From assembly GCA_964566075.1 (NCBI GenBank), contig CAZMHJ010000001.1, forward strand, positions 79,639 to 143,638: a stretch of 64,000 nt of DNA, in the 5' to 3' direction. How positions within the stretch are numbered: the stretch's first letter is position 1; each line of letters starts with the position of its first letter. The notes beneath the pieces are model-generated. The model had not been told where the DNA came from. It ran no database searches and saw only the letters and a list, made by a program, of their open reading frames with translations. Position numbers and translations under genes: made by a program. This DNA is from CAZMHJ01 sp964566075. GTDB lineage: Bacteria > Patescibacteriota > Saccharimonadia > Saccharimonadales > CAIOMD01. Positions 40,995 through 49,859 of this stretch are shown here, piece by piece.

Positions 40995-42317
40995 ATGAAA
41001 AAGCCTGCGAAGCTCCTTTCACATACATTCAGCGTCTCCGTTGCACTGCAGCGTTTCTTCATTGCTGCGTTAGTAGTCACACTCTCTATTGTTGGCACAG
41101 GTGTTAAAACTGCAGTTGCTGCGGATGCTCAAAATCCAGCGAATCAAACTAATACTATGTTTTCGCAACTTGATTTAGTAATAACTGACACCTATAGCCA
41201 GTCGGCTCACATACCCGATTCAATCCAGCGCGTGACCGTGTCTTCTTGCGATGATAGTATTGTTAAATCACAAATAGGCAAATTCATTACAAATGGCGAA
41301 CGGTTTGGTGTGATAGAATCTGCCCTTTCCTTTATGAGTCACTGCGATCAAGCATCGCTCGTTGGAATGTATGGGCTACCCGTCCAAACGGTTGTACTGA
41401 GCGCCGCTGATGACACCACTAATTTTCAACGTTTGCTTGTTTTCGAACCAAAAAGCTCTACCCTTAAGCGAGCCAACCCAACAATAGCCTCACTGCTTCC
41501 CGCAACGTGCCAGCACCACACTATCGTTGCTACCGTTGCGCACGAAGACGATGACTTACTCTTTATGAACCCTGCTGTTGCGAACCATATAGCAAATGGT
41601 GGTTGTATGGTAACGATTTACTTGACTGCTGGTGACTTTGGAAGCGAGCCAATGCATTGGCAAAATCGTCGCATCGGTTCTCAAGCAGCCTATGCAGCCA
41701 TGTCTCATCAAAGTAATGTTTGGAATAATCGTAATTTACTCGTGGATGGTAAATCAATTCAAGTTTCACAAATCAGCACGCAACAAAACCTATTACATAT
41801 ATATCTGCAGTTACCTGATGGTGGCGTTGAGGGTACTGGCTTTTCTCGTACTCATTACGAATCGCTCAGTAAACTGCTTAGCTCAGCGAGCATTTCTGTA
41901 CACACCGTTGATGCTTCAGATACATATACCCGACAAGCCATCATTAGTACACTTACCACACTCTTTGTGAGTCTTACGCCCACACAAATTTGGACGCAAG
42001 ATTTTGTGAATACTGATCGTGCCGACCATGCCGACCATGTTGCTACAGGCGAACTAACACGTCGAGCATTTTATGATCTTAACCATAGTAGTGAATACTT
42101 TGTCCCGTCTCTAAAGCTTTTCGCTGGATACCAACTAAAAACACTACCAGCAAACATAACAACGCAAGAAGCCGAACTTAAAAAGACAACGTTCCACGAA
42201 TACGCAACTCACGATATAACAATATGTGATATATCAGGACACGTACCTTGTGACTCTTATGGAGTATATGATTTGTATCTTGCTAAACAATATTCCAGAA
42301 CGTTTAGATCGCAATAA
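40995..42317 (+). CDS. Secreted PIG-L (LmbE-like) deacetylase
   Basis: A 440-aa exported protein: N-terminal hydrophobic signal/anchor (about residues 18-42), an unassigned region (45-165), then a PIG-L domain starting TIVATVAHEDDDLLFMNP. The zinc motif AHPDDE appears as AHEDDD, still offering His, Asp and Asp. Further family positions are GCMVTIYLTAGD, a catalytic-side RRIGSQAAYAA helix and DHADHVATGELTRRAF with the third His. Relatives deacetylate N-acetylglucosaminyl lipids, mycothiol precursors or cell-wall sugars. A secreted form could act on host or own surface glycans. A TAGAAT hexamer lies ten bases before the ATG. Confidence 0.82.
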   Translation: MKKPAKLLSHTFSVSVALQRFFIAALVVTLSIVGTGVKTAVAADAQNPANQTNTMFSQLDLVITDTYSQSAHIPDSIQRVTVSSCDDSIVKSQIGKFITNGERFGVIESALSFMSHCDQASLVGMYGLPVQTVVLSAADDTTNFQRLLVFEPKSSTLKRANPTIASLLPATCQHHTIVATVAHEDDDLLFMNPAVANHIANGGCMVTIYLTAGDFGSEPMHWQNRRIGSQAAYAAMSHQSNVWNNRNLLVDGKSIQVSQISTQQNLLHIYLQLPDGGVEGTGFSRTHYESLSKLLSSASISVHTVDASDTYTRQAIISTLTTLFVSLTPTQIWTQDFVNTDRADHADHVATGELTRRAFYDLNHSSEYFVPSLKLFAGYQLKTLPANITTQEAELKKTTFHEYATHDITICDISGHVPCDSYGVYDLYLAKQYSRTFRSQ

Positions 42318-42319
42318 CA

Positions 42320-43885
42320 TTACAAAGCACGTAAAAGTTGAGCTGTAGGGTACAGTAAAACAAAGCTATCATTTGAAAGTTGTGTCAATTCGCCTGCTGC
42401 ACCGAGCTGCTTTTCAATTGCGTCTATTGAACAACTATAAGGTTTATTGGTAATAGCATCACCATCCAAAACAATCGGCGTAGTTAGTTGGTTAGAATCT
42501 TTAATCCGCCTTTCGTAATAACTTCGATCGAAAAAAAGATGTGCCATGCGAAGTTTTCCATTATTGCATTCTAGTGGTAGTATCGAAACTTTATTACCAC
42601 TCATATAGTCTGATGGCAATGCCGTATCCATACTCGCAAAAGTAAAATCATATGATTTTGAAAATGTAGTGGCAGCTTTTACTTGTACGTTTGGACTATT
42701 ACGATTTAAAGCGGCTACTGTCGTTTGAATGATAATACTTAAGCTGCTAATTATGCTTATTGCTACAAGAACACCAAGTAACGCATTTCGTACCGTTGCA
42801 CTGCTTTGCTGTAATGTATACGTCCCCAGCAAAAGTACAAAGGGTACCGTCATAATCAGGTACCTAAAGCTGCCCTGAGTACTTACTTGGTTGCTTGCAA
42901 CGTATATTACAATGTTAAAAACCAAAACAAAAAATGACAGCACTGCGATATGCCAAGCATGTTTTTTATTCCAACGTCGCATACTAAAGATACTTAATAG
43001 TAACACTATGACAAGCAGGCTTATGTTAATTGTGGTTAGTATATGTCCTAGCTCAAACCCACCCATATACAGTCGCAGGAACTGTAACATAGCATCAAAT
43101 GGAGTGCGAAACAGTATTCCTAGGCCATTTTGTTGATCTGGACCAACTATACTCAGTGAAAAACTATTACTTGTTATCGCTAATGCAAGCCGGGCAAGTG
43201 CGTAAGAAATAGCAATGCAAGCTCCTATTCCTACCAGTTGCTTTATATGTTTTTTAGAACTTAGCAGCTCCACAAACGTGAGATATGCCATGAGCGGTAC
43301 TGCGACCATGAAAAATTGCAGCATATCAGCAAAGAAAAGAATGCTTGCAGTTACTATTAATGCAACATATGTGTACTGTTTTCTCTGCTGGTAATATTGC
43401 AACATAAGGTAAGCAATTAAAACTCCACCTGCAACTTCAATATTTCGTGAATTAGCGTACTGAACCCAAAATATCGACCCTGACAAAGTGGTGATCCAGA
43501 AAGCGAGTACGTAAAATGATTTTGGAATCGTTTTGGCAAATAAACACCATATTTTTTCGGCAAAATATAAAATCAAAAAAATCGAAACAATATTTAACAG
43601 TAACGTATACATTATCATCGAGACAAATGGTGATAATCGTAGCGCGTCCGTTGGAATATATAAAAATAGTATTTTTATGATGTAATTCGTCTGTCCAATT
43701 GTCGCTCCGGAGCTAAAACCATGAAGCCATTGGTGAGCAAGTAATTGTTGGCCAACCAAATCAAATGTCATTTGTTTGGTTAAGAAACGGAACAGAGTCC
43801 ATAAGCTAATGACAAATGAGCCACCAATATATGTGGTGAGCCGTAGTTGTTTAGTCGTTATTTGTTTAAAAAAAGTAATTAGCAC
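42320..43885 (-). CDS. Polytopic membrane protein of unknown function (glycosyltransferase-like topology)
   Basis: A 521-aa protein with around twelve membrane helices and a C-terminal external domain of about 120 residues containing paired Cys (PLECNN, PYSCSID). The plan resembles GT-C glycosyltransferases and other lipid-sugar-dependent membrane enzymes, but I see no decisive catalytic Asp motif after the first helix, so the family is not assigned. It starts at GTG: TATAAT ends six bases ahead, predicting a leaderless mRNA with a GUG start. Convergent with the PIG-L gene (two bases apart), divergent from VKOR. Confidence 0.7.
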   Translation of the reverse strand: MLITFFKQITTKQLRLTTYIGGSFVISLWTLFRFLTKQMTFDLVGQQLLAHQWLHGFSSGATIGQTNYIIKILFLYIPTDALRLSPFVSMIMYTLLLNIVSIFLILYFAEKIWCLFAKTIPKSFYVLAFWITTLSGSIFWVQYANSRNIEVAGGVLIAYLMLQYYQQRKQYTYVALIVTASILFFADMLQFFMVAVPLMAYLTFVELLSSKKHIKQLVGIGACIAISYALARLALAITSNSFSLSIVGPDQQNGLGILFRTPFDAMLQFLRLYMGGFELGHILTTINISLLVIVLLLSIFSMRRWNKKHAWHIAVLSFFVLVFNIVIYVASNQVSTQGSFRYLIMTVPFVLLLGTYTLQQSSATVRNALLGVLVAISIISSLSIIIQTTVAALNRNSPNVQVKAATTFSKSYDFTFASMDTALPSDYMSGNKVSILPLECNNGKLRMAHLFFDRSYYERRIKDSNQLTTPIVLDGDAITNKPYSCSIDAIEKQLGAAGELTQLSNDSFVLLYPTAQLLRAL

Positions 43886-43942
43886 ATGCTTATTATATGT
43901 TATTTGTAAACACTACTTGCACATCAGGACTATACTAGAAGT

Positions 43943-44521
43943 ATGAGTACACTAAAATCTTCACATATATCGTGGGGTATTCTTACAGCTGGTGCTAGTG
44001 TTGGTGCTGTTGCCTCATTTATACAAATTATCGAGCGCATTCAATTCGCTGAGCAACCATTGCAAAAATTATCGTGTGATGTGAACAGCGTTTTCAGCTG
44101 TAGTAGTGTGTTCGATGGCTGGCAATCTTCAGTATTTGGTTTTTCGAACGCCATTATGTGTCTTGCCTTTTTTGGGGTTTCACTTGGCGTTGGGCTATCT
44201 GGGCTTTTTGGTAGCCAACTTGCAAAAAATTTACGTCTTATCATGCAATTTTTCGCGATATTCTTTCTTGGTTTTGGTGCGTGGTATTTGCAGCAAAGTG
44301 CGTTTTCCATTGGTGCGCTGTGTATATTCTGTATCTTTTGCTACAGCGGTGTCATAGCCATGAACTGGGCGTGGTTACGCATTAACTACAATGATCTACC
44401 TCTGCTTTCAAGTCAGCATAAGACTTCACTAAAGAAAGTATTTTCCAAAGGAATTGATACCTTCGCCTGGCTTCTTTGGGCACTATGCATCGCTGGAATG
44501 TTCATTATCGCCTTCAGGTAG
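43943..44521 (+). CDS. Vitamin K epoxide reductase (VKOR) family protein
   Basis: A 192-aa membrane protein with four to five helices. The loop cysteines C45 and C53 (LSCDVNSVFSCSSVF) and the membrane redox centre C127-IF-C130-IF-C133 match bacterial VKOR, which reoxidises disulfide-forming thioredoxin-fold proteins with quinone. The Ser in SVFGFSNA is also conserved. There is no fused thioredoxin domain. TATACT ends exactly six bases before the ATG (leaderless). DsbB at 27.2 kb serves the same step in other bacteria, so the window holds two electron-accepting partners. The 3' end overlaps the convergent DUF1232 gene by 39 bases. Confidence 0.92.
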   Translation: MSTLKSSHISWGILTAGASVGAVASFIQIIERIQFAEQPLQKLSCDVNSVFSCSSVFDGWQSSVFGFSNAIMCLAFFGVSLGVGLSGLFGSQLAKNLRLIMQFFAIFFLGFGAWYLQQSAFSIGALCIFCIFCYSGVIAMNWAWLRINYNDLPLLSSQHKTSLKKVFSKGIDTFAWLLWALCIAGMFIIAFR

Positions 44522-44800
44522 TCTTTTGTCGGGATTAATGTATCGCTTTTCTTTATAAAAGCTAAATGCAAAGCGAATAATAAAAAAGAGTGTCAAAATA
44601 ATGGCACCATCATCGGCGAGACCTAAAGGGCCAAGAACAATTTCTGGCAACATATCCAGTGGTGATATCACCCAAACAATTAATAACGGCGACAGTATTA
44701 GGATTATTCGCCCAAATATATTTCGGTTTGGATCTTCAATATATCGTAAGCATGCACGAATAAATCCCACCCGAACCGTATTTTCATACATGCCTTTCAT
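44483..44800 (-). CDS. YkvA-type (DUF1232) membrane protein
   Basis: A 105-aa protein carrying the DUF1232 core SPLDMLPEIVLGPLGLADDGAII between two hydrophobic stretches. The motif SPxDxxPxxxxxxGxxDD defines the family; function is unknown. The C-terminal tail is charged. TACAAT ends exactly six bases ahead of the ATG with no Shine-Dalgarno site, so the mRNA is probably leaderless. Its last 13 codons overlap the VKOR gene on the other strand. Confidence 0.88.
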   Translation of the reverse strand: MKGMYENTVRVGFIRACLRYIEDPNRNIFGRIILILSPLLIVWVISPLDMLPEIVLGPLGLADDGAIILTLFFIIRFAFSFYKEKRYINPDKRLPEGDNEHSSDA

Positions 44801-44826
44801 GAGTCTATTGTAACGCTAAGAGTCGT

Positions 44827-47568
44827 TTAACGCTGAGCGTACCGGCGCGACAACGCCATACGTTGATTAATACCTCTATGCTGCACATGTATTTCATTGC
44901 GAGCTATGTCCGGGGCTATATTTGAGTGGCGAGAAGTAGCCATCGACCCGATTGATCGATCAATACCCTTCTTTTGCTTAGCGCGGCGAATGGCTCTTGG
45001 AGGGCGCAAGGCAACCACTTTTGCATCATCAATCTTGTGGTACGTTTTCGTATTCTTAAATCCAATGTATATATCGTGCTCAGATAATTCAGGTATTTCT
45101 TGTGGTATAGCATCTCCTGCGTTAAGCAATATATATGCATCACCGTCTTTATAACGTACTCGCACGCGTTTATCTCCAACCATAATATGGTTTGGTGACG
45201 ACTCAATTATTTGCTGTTGCTGTTCAGGGCTTATAAACAAGCTAGCCGGGTACTCGGGTATATAAGCGTTTATTTCCTCTACCGTAGCAACCGTTTCAGG
45301 AATGTAGTCTCTCAGATTTTCTTTTATCAGTGCGGCTGCTATAGGTATATGAAGTGGTTCTTTCGTTCGCTGTTGTAGATCATGTAGTTTTTGTAGGTTT
45401 TGCCTTAAAGCAACTGTGTTAGTTAAATTTGCGTTTTGGTACGGACCATCGACTAGATTTTGGATTATAAAATCACGCACACGAGCCGATGGTTGCGCTG
45501 GTTCAACAACATGCGTGCCAGTATCAATACCATCAAATGTCACTGCTTTTTTAACACGCACCGTGCCGTCGTTTTCTAGTGTGAAACCGATTTCTTCATA
45601 GTCGCAACGCTCAGGTGCAAACTCTGCCAAAGCTTTTGCACCAACTATGGTTGCACCACGTATGAATCTCCGTTCAAATTGACCCGTTTCAGAGGCATGA
45701 CTCAAGTTAAATGGAGCACCGATTAGTAATTCACGATTACCGCCAATGGAACTCTTTTTGCCAATATGTCGTTTTTTACCACGTATATCACGATACGCGT
45801 TGCCGCCAAGGTGCAGATACAATTCATCGGCACCAGAAATAATACAACTTCGGATATCAGCACGCTGTGAATCGGTCGGAGAACTTATGAGAGAATAGTC
45901 TAATTCTTCTCTTTTGCATAATTCCTCAAACGCTTCTTTTGCTTTTAAGAATTTCTTTTCAACTATTGCATGTCGCTGACGTTCTTCCTCATCCATCCTA
46001 AGTGCTTCTACAAAAATGTCTAGGTTCGAAAGCACATCGGAACTTTTTTCTTTTGTTAATTTCTTCCAGCGAACTTTTGAGTCTGCACTACTTACGGTTA
46101 TACCATCATCCTGTTGGACAACAATCGCAGCAATCGTTTGTATGCGCACATCCATACCATACATTCGACTTGTCACAATCATACGAGCATAGTTAGGCTC
46201 AAGAGGCATGTAAGCCATTTCTGTACCAATTTCGGTAATAGTACCGTCAAGCGCTAATGCGCCAATTTTTCGGAGTCTACCAATAGCACTCTCTACTGAA
46301 TCTTTGTCTGGTTCAAAATAATAGTCTAGCCCACCGACTCCAATGTTTGCGTTGGCAAGCCTAAGAACGATACTATCGAGTCGTTGCCGAGCTATTTCTG
46401 GCTTGTCATACAGTTCTCGTTGTTCCTCTGTGGGGAACTGAGGCATACCTGGCATGTCAACCCGGTGGTATATGCCAGGTTTTGTACGACCAACGCGTCC
46501 CCGGCGTTGCTCTTGAGTTGCAACTGAAACTGGCTCAACATACAGACCTTCAACATCGTCTTTTATATCCTTCGATCGCCCATAGCCACAATCGAGCACT
46601 ACATCGATATCAGGGAACGTAAGACTCGTCTGTGCAACGTTTGTGGCGATAATTATCTTACCTCCCTCATAGCTATCAAATGTCTCCATTTGTGTTGCTG
46701 CTGTTTGCTCACCATGTAATGGCAATATCGTTTTTTCACTGCCTAGTCTAGGACGTAATAAGCGAATCGCCTTTTCTATATCAGGTTTACCAGGTACAAA
46801 AACAAGGATGTTCTTTTTTTCGTTAGAATATTGCTCTGCAGCATCTACAAAATCACCACCATCTATATCCGTGACCGGATAGGTCCTTCCCTCCACATCA
46901 ACAATCGGAGCAGGAATACCTGATACATCACAAAAATAGTTCGCCATTTGGTCGGTGTCAATAGTTGCACTCATGATTACAACTCGAAATTGAGGGTTAA
47001 TAGCAACTTCACGTTTTGCCATGGACATCAAGAGGGTCATGTTAGCGTTCTGCTCATGCGCTTCATCAATAACTAAAACGTTATTTTCTGGCCTCTTTTC
47101 GCCAGAGAATTCTTTCATAAGCTCTAAGCCGTCTGTACAAAAGACAATCTTATTTTCAGGGGAATAATCTGACTCGTAAGCCGTTCTGTACCCTACAAGT
47201 GCAGCTGCTTCAGGCCCATCAACTGCAATCATTTCTTCACGTACACGATCTGTAAGTGTGCGTGCGGCAACAATACGAGGTTGTGTTATTGTAACGTCGT
47301 ACCCATCTTCATAGAGCATCTGGCCAATCTGGGTACTTTTACCTGCTCCAGTTGGTGTTCGTATGATTGTTATTGGATTAGATGCAATGGTATCGAGGAT
47401 CAAATCTCGCTTTTTTGATATTGGCATCTCGGAATTGCCATACCGATACGGAAAGTAAGATTCTAGAGTTTCTTGCGGAGTTCTGCTATCTACCCTTTGC
47501 TCAGGAAAAACAGCTCTTTGCAAAAGGTCGTTTGATGCTGATTGCTCAACCAATAGCTTCTCTGACAC
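44827..47568 (-). CDS. DEAH-box helicase (HrpA/HrpB-like)
   Basis: A 913-aa SF2 RNA helicase. Motif I RTPTGAGKSTQ, motif II DEAH (VIDEAHEQN), motif III SATID, motif V TNVAQTSLT and motif VI QRRGRVGRTKPG are in order through residue about 370, followed by the helicase-associated and OB-like regions. The last roughly 200 residues have no obvious match and end in a basic tail. It begins at a GTG; AAAGAAGAG lies just upstream. A role in RNA remodelling, ribosome assembly or mRNA processing is likely. Length lies between HrpB and HrpA. Confidence 0.9.
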   Translation of the reverse strand: MSEKLLVEQSASNDLLQRAVFPEQRVDSRTPQETLESYFPYRYGNSEMPISKKRDLILDTIASNPITIIRTPTGAGKSTQIGQMLYEDGYDVTITQPRIVAARTLTDRVREEMIAVDGPEAAALVGYRTAYESDYSPENKIVFCTDGLELMKEFSGEKRPENNVLVIDEAHEQNANMTLLMSMAKREVAINPQFRVVIMSATIDTDQMANYFCDVSGIPAPIVDVEGRTYPVTDIDGGDFVDAAEQYSNEKKNILVFVPGKPDIEKAIRLLRPRLGSEKTILPLHGEQTAATQMETFDSYEGGKIIIATNVAQTSLTFPDIDVVLDCGYGRSKDIKDDVEGLYVEPVSVATQEQRRGRVGRTKPGIYHRVDMPGMPQFPTEEQRELYDKPEIARQRLDSIVLRLANANIGVGGLDYYFEPDKDSVESAIGRLRKIGALALDGTITEIGTEMAYMPLEPNYARMIVTSRMYGMDVRIQTIAAIVVQQDDGITVSSADSKVRWKKLTKEKSSDVLSNLDIFVEALRMDEEERQRHAIVEKKFLKAKEAFEELCKREELDYSLISSPTDSQRADIRSCIISGADELYLHLGGNAYRDIRGKKRHIGKKSSIGGNRELLIGAPFNLSHASETGQFERRFIRGATIVGAKALAEFAPERCDYEEIGFTLENDGTVRVKKAVTFDGIDTGTHVVEPAQPSARVRDFIIQNLVDGPYQNANLTNTVALRQNLQKLHDLQQRTKEPLHIPIAAALIKENLRDYIPETVATVEEINAYIPEYPASLFISPEQQQQIIESSPNHIMVGDKRVRVRYKDGDAYILLNAGDAIPQEIPELSEHDIYIGFKNTKTYHKIDDAKVVALRPPRAIRRAKQKKGIDRSIGSMATSRHSNIAPDIARNEIHVQHRGINQRMALSRRYAQR

Positions 47569-47665
47569 CCGCTCTTCTTTCTCTGTAGTTTTTATCTGGG
47601 TTTACAGTTTTTGTAAGTCCCTATAAGCCCACTATACACCGTTGATAAAACAGTACGCAAGCGGA

Positions 47666-48559
47666 TTACAAATTATTTGAAAAAGCAGTTAACGAAGCGT
47701 TGGTAATTACTTGGAATATTGAATCGACAGTTTCAGATTGGTAAAGATCTGGGGCCTCAGTAAAAATAACTAACACGTAAGGCCGAACACCATTATCAAT
47801 TATTGCTGCGTCATGAACATGATCATTCAGCCAACCAGCTTTGTGGTACACAGTGTTTTCTTTTGGCACGTTACTGACAATAAGGTTTGTTTCGTTTGCG
47901 TGCTTCATATGACCTAGCAATATGTCTTTACTGGTTGTACTCAAAAGCTTACCACTATACAGCGATGCTAATAGTTTGGCTGCATCGCTTGAAGAAAAAG
48001 AATTTGTATCGTAATTATATGATTGCCAGTTATTTTGCGCTGCCCAACTGTTTAAAGCAGAGGCCGTCAAGTAATGATTGAGTGACACCCACGCAGCATT
48101 ATCACTGTTTTCTATCATCTTAGTTAGCAGCGGGCTCGCCTTCTGGCCATCGATTGTTGTATACAACGATGCCTTATTTTGATCAACTAAATGCAGGTAC
48201 AGTGTTGCTGTTACTAACTTATTTACACTTGCTCCCAGGTACGTTCCATTAGATCCATAATGATAGGTATCATTAGAGACGAGGTCAACAATTGTGACTG
48301 AAATCTCTGTAGTCTTGTTTTGTGCTATTTCGTCTTCGATAGCTGTTCGCATTGTCGCAACAGTGTTGGCACTCAGTGAAGCAGGCTTAGTAGCTTTCTT
48401 TGCTTGTGCGCTATCATGACTCGAATTAATAATACTAGCCGTTATTAATGATATTGCAACAACAGTTATACCAGCTATCGTAAATTTAACGATTTTTGCT
48501 TTTTTTGGTCTTGATTGTGAATGTTGTTGCAACGAACGTTGCACAGGTACATAGCGCAT
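47666..48559 (-). CDS. Class A beta-lactamase-fold secreted serine hydrolase, copy 1
   Basis: A 297-aa membrane-anchored protein (helix about 24-46) with a penicillin-binding/beta-lactamase fold. The active-site Ser-x-x-Lys is SVNK in LGASVNKLVTATL, followed by SDN (ENSDNAAW) and a KTG-equivalent KAGW. The Glu166 of true class A enzymes is not recognisable, so it is more likely a cell-wall or protein hydrolase than a drug-resistance enzyme. A paralogue with identical key motifs lies at 50.6 kb. A TATAAT box about 20 bases upstream overlaps the end of the preceding 46-aa gene. Confidence 0.87.
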   Translation of the reverse strand: MRYVPVQRSLQQHSQSRPKKAKIVKFTIAGITVVAISLITASIINSSHDSAQAKKATKPASLSANTVATMRTAIEDEIAQNKTTEISVTIVDLVSNDTYHYGSNGTYLGASVNKLVTATLYLHLVDQNKASLYTTIDGQKASPLLTKMIENSDNAAWVSLNHYLTASALNSWAAQNNWQSYNYDTNSFSSSDAAKLLASLYSGKLLSTTSKDILLGHMKHANETNLIVSNVPKENTVYHKAGWLNDHVHDAAIIDNGVRPYVLVIFTEAPDLYQSETVDSIFQVITNASLTAFSNNL

Positions 48560-48591
48560 ATTTTTTATTTTAGGTTTGTAATTATATTGTA

Positions 48592-48732
48592 CTACTGTTT
48601 TGCAACTTGTTGTGCAATTTCATCAGCATGCTCATAGTACGGGGCAATCGATTCTATTGCTTGTAGCGCAAGCTGAGTCATACCAATATACAGTCCTGCC
48701 ATCAGTACCACGAGTACAATCACATATTTCAT
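48592..48732 (-). CDS. 46-aa single-helix membrane peptide
   Basis: A short frame beginning MKYVIVLVVLMAGLYIGM, one membrane helix, then an amphipathic Gln/Ala-rich tail ending EIAQQVAKQ. It fills most of the space between the beta-lactamase-like gene (start 48559) and tag, runs in the same direction as the former and ends 32 bases ahead of it. A TAGAGT hexamer lies nine bases before the ATG. No known family. The hydrophobic-then-amphipathic pattern supports a real small protein, but there is no comparative evidence. Confidence 0.5.
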   Translation of the reverse strand: MKYVIVLVVLMAGLYIGMTQLALQAIESIAPYYEHADEIAQQVAKQ

Positions 48733-48803
48733 CTTGCAAATACTCTAACGGCGGCAGGTACAGAATGCAAGCATGAGCGATTCAATTACGCTATGATAGA
48801 ACT

Positions 48804-49271
48804 ATGAAGGCACCAGAAAAAATCAACCCAAGAGATGGTTCTGACTACCTAAGGGTACTTACTAAAGCTGTATTCCAGGCAGGATTTAATTGGTCAGTTA
48901 TCGAAAAAAAATGGCCCGGTTTCGAGCAAGCATTTGATAATTTTGACCCTTTTATCGTAGCAACCTATAGTGATAGTAAGCTAAGTGAACTTGCCGCTGA
49001 CACACGCATTGTTCGTAATCGCTCAAAAATTGAAGCCACCGTTCATAACGCTCAGGTCATTGTAGACAAAACAAACGAATTTGGTACGTTCAAGGCATAC
49101 CTCGATTCACTAGGTGATTTTGAGACAACCGTTAAAACACTCCGTAAAAATTTGAAGTGGCTCGGTGATTTTGGTGCATACTACTTTTTATGGGTTGTTA
49201 ATCAACCGGTACCAAGCTACGAAGATTGGTGCAGATTAAGAGGTGTTAAACCTATGGCAATAGATAACTAA
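48804..49271 (+). CDS. tag: DNA-3-methyladenine glycosylase I-like protein
   Basis: A 155-aa helix-hairpin-helix glycosylase relative. Family features include FNWSVIEKKWPGFEQAFDNFDP, the LAADTRIVRNRSKIEATVHNA segment (the IVRNRxKI block that forms the HhH region) and a late aromatic-rich FGAYYFLWV. It lacks the N-terminal zinc ligands of E. coli Tag (no CxW at the start) and is about 30 residues shorter, so zinc binding is probably lost. TATGAT ends exactly six bases before the ATG (leaderless). It removes alkylated adenine from DNA in the canonical case. Overlaps the convergent DUF1697 gene by four bases. Confidence 0.82.
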   Translation: MKAPEKINPRDGSDYLRVLTKAVFQAGFNWSVIEKKWPGFEQAFDNFDPFIVATYSDSKLSELAADTRIVRNRSKIEATVHNAQVIVDKTNEFGTFKAYLDSLGDFETTVKTLRKNLKWLGDFGAYYFLWVVNQPVPSYEDWCRLRGVKPMAIDN

Positions 49272-49795
49272 AGTAGTGTTTTTAGTTTTCTAACCGTATT
49301 AATATTACGTATCGTCATTTTTTTATAGACATCTGTTTTTATTAATTTAATACCACCCCCTTGTAGTACATGCTCACGGGCAATATTCCAAACTAACGCT
49401 CCAGGCACATATAGAACACTTTCTATCTCTGGATTTATATGTATGGCTTGCAATATATGCTCATTATCTATGTCGTTCCACAAGAACATGACATCTGTTC
49501 TTTGTTCTGAATCGTTAGTCCAATTTTCTGACACGGCAAGCAAGATCTGATTTATTTGGTCTGCATTTCTAACCACAACTGGTACATACATACCAAACTC
49601 ATTTTCGATAGCTTCTTCAATCAATGACGATAATCCATGCTGATCCAAGTCCGTGCCAAAAACAACATTACCCGAGTTAATATAGGTAGAAACGTTTTTC
49701 ATGCCAAGTTGGGCAAAAACTGTTTTAAGTCGAGCCATCTCTACTTTCGCTTTACCGCCAACATTAACTCCGCGTAATAGTGCTACGTATCGCAT
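49268..49795 (-). CDS. DUF1697 protein
   Basis: A 175-aa cytoplasmic protein of the DUF1697 family, recognised by the opening YVALLRGVNVGGKAKVEMARLK and YINSGNVVF. Function is unknown; members form alpha/beta folds and are common in soil bacteria. A TAGTCT hexamer stands exactly six bases ahead of the ATG (weaker -10 match, leaderless layout). The downstream end overlaps the tag gene by four bases on the opposite strand. Confidence 0.9.
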   Translation of the reverse strand: MRYVALLRGVNVGGKAKVEMARLKTVFAQLGMKNVSTYINSGNVVFGTDLDQHGLSSLIEEAIENEFGMYVPVVVRNADQINQILLAVSENWTNDSEQRTDVMFLWNDIDNEHILQAIHINPEIESVLYVPGALVWNIAREHVLQGGGIKLIKTDVYKKMTIRNINTVRKLKTLL

Positions 49796-49808
49796 TATCT
49801 TAGACTAA

Positions 49809-49843
49809 CAAAAAAACAGCGCCATCAAAAGGACGCTGTTTTT
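49809..49843 (-). terminator. Terminator of the SapA-like gene
   Basis: On the minus strand ACAGCG/CGCTGT with an extra CC/GG pairing around a 7-base loop, followed by seven Ts, 17 bases after the stop codon of the gene at 49860. Confidence 0.85.
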
Positions 49844-49859
49844 CAGACTTTGCTTAAAT

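Noticed and set aside
47666..48559. Antibiotic-resistance beta-lactamase
   Set aside because: Ser-x-x-Lys, SDN and KAG are present, but the general-base Glu of class A enzymes is not recognisable, and two paralogues are membrane anchored; a surface hydrolase is more likely.
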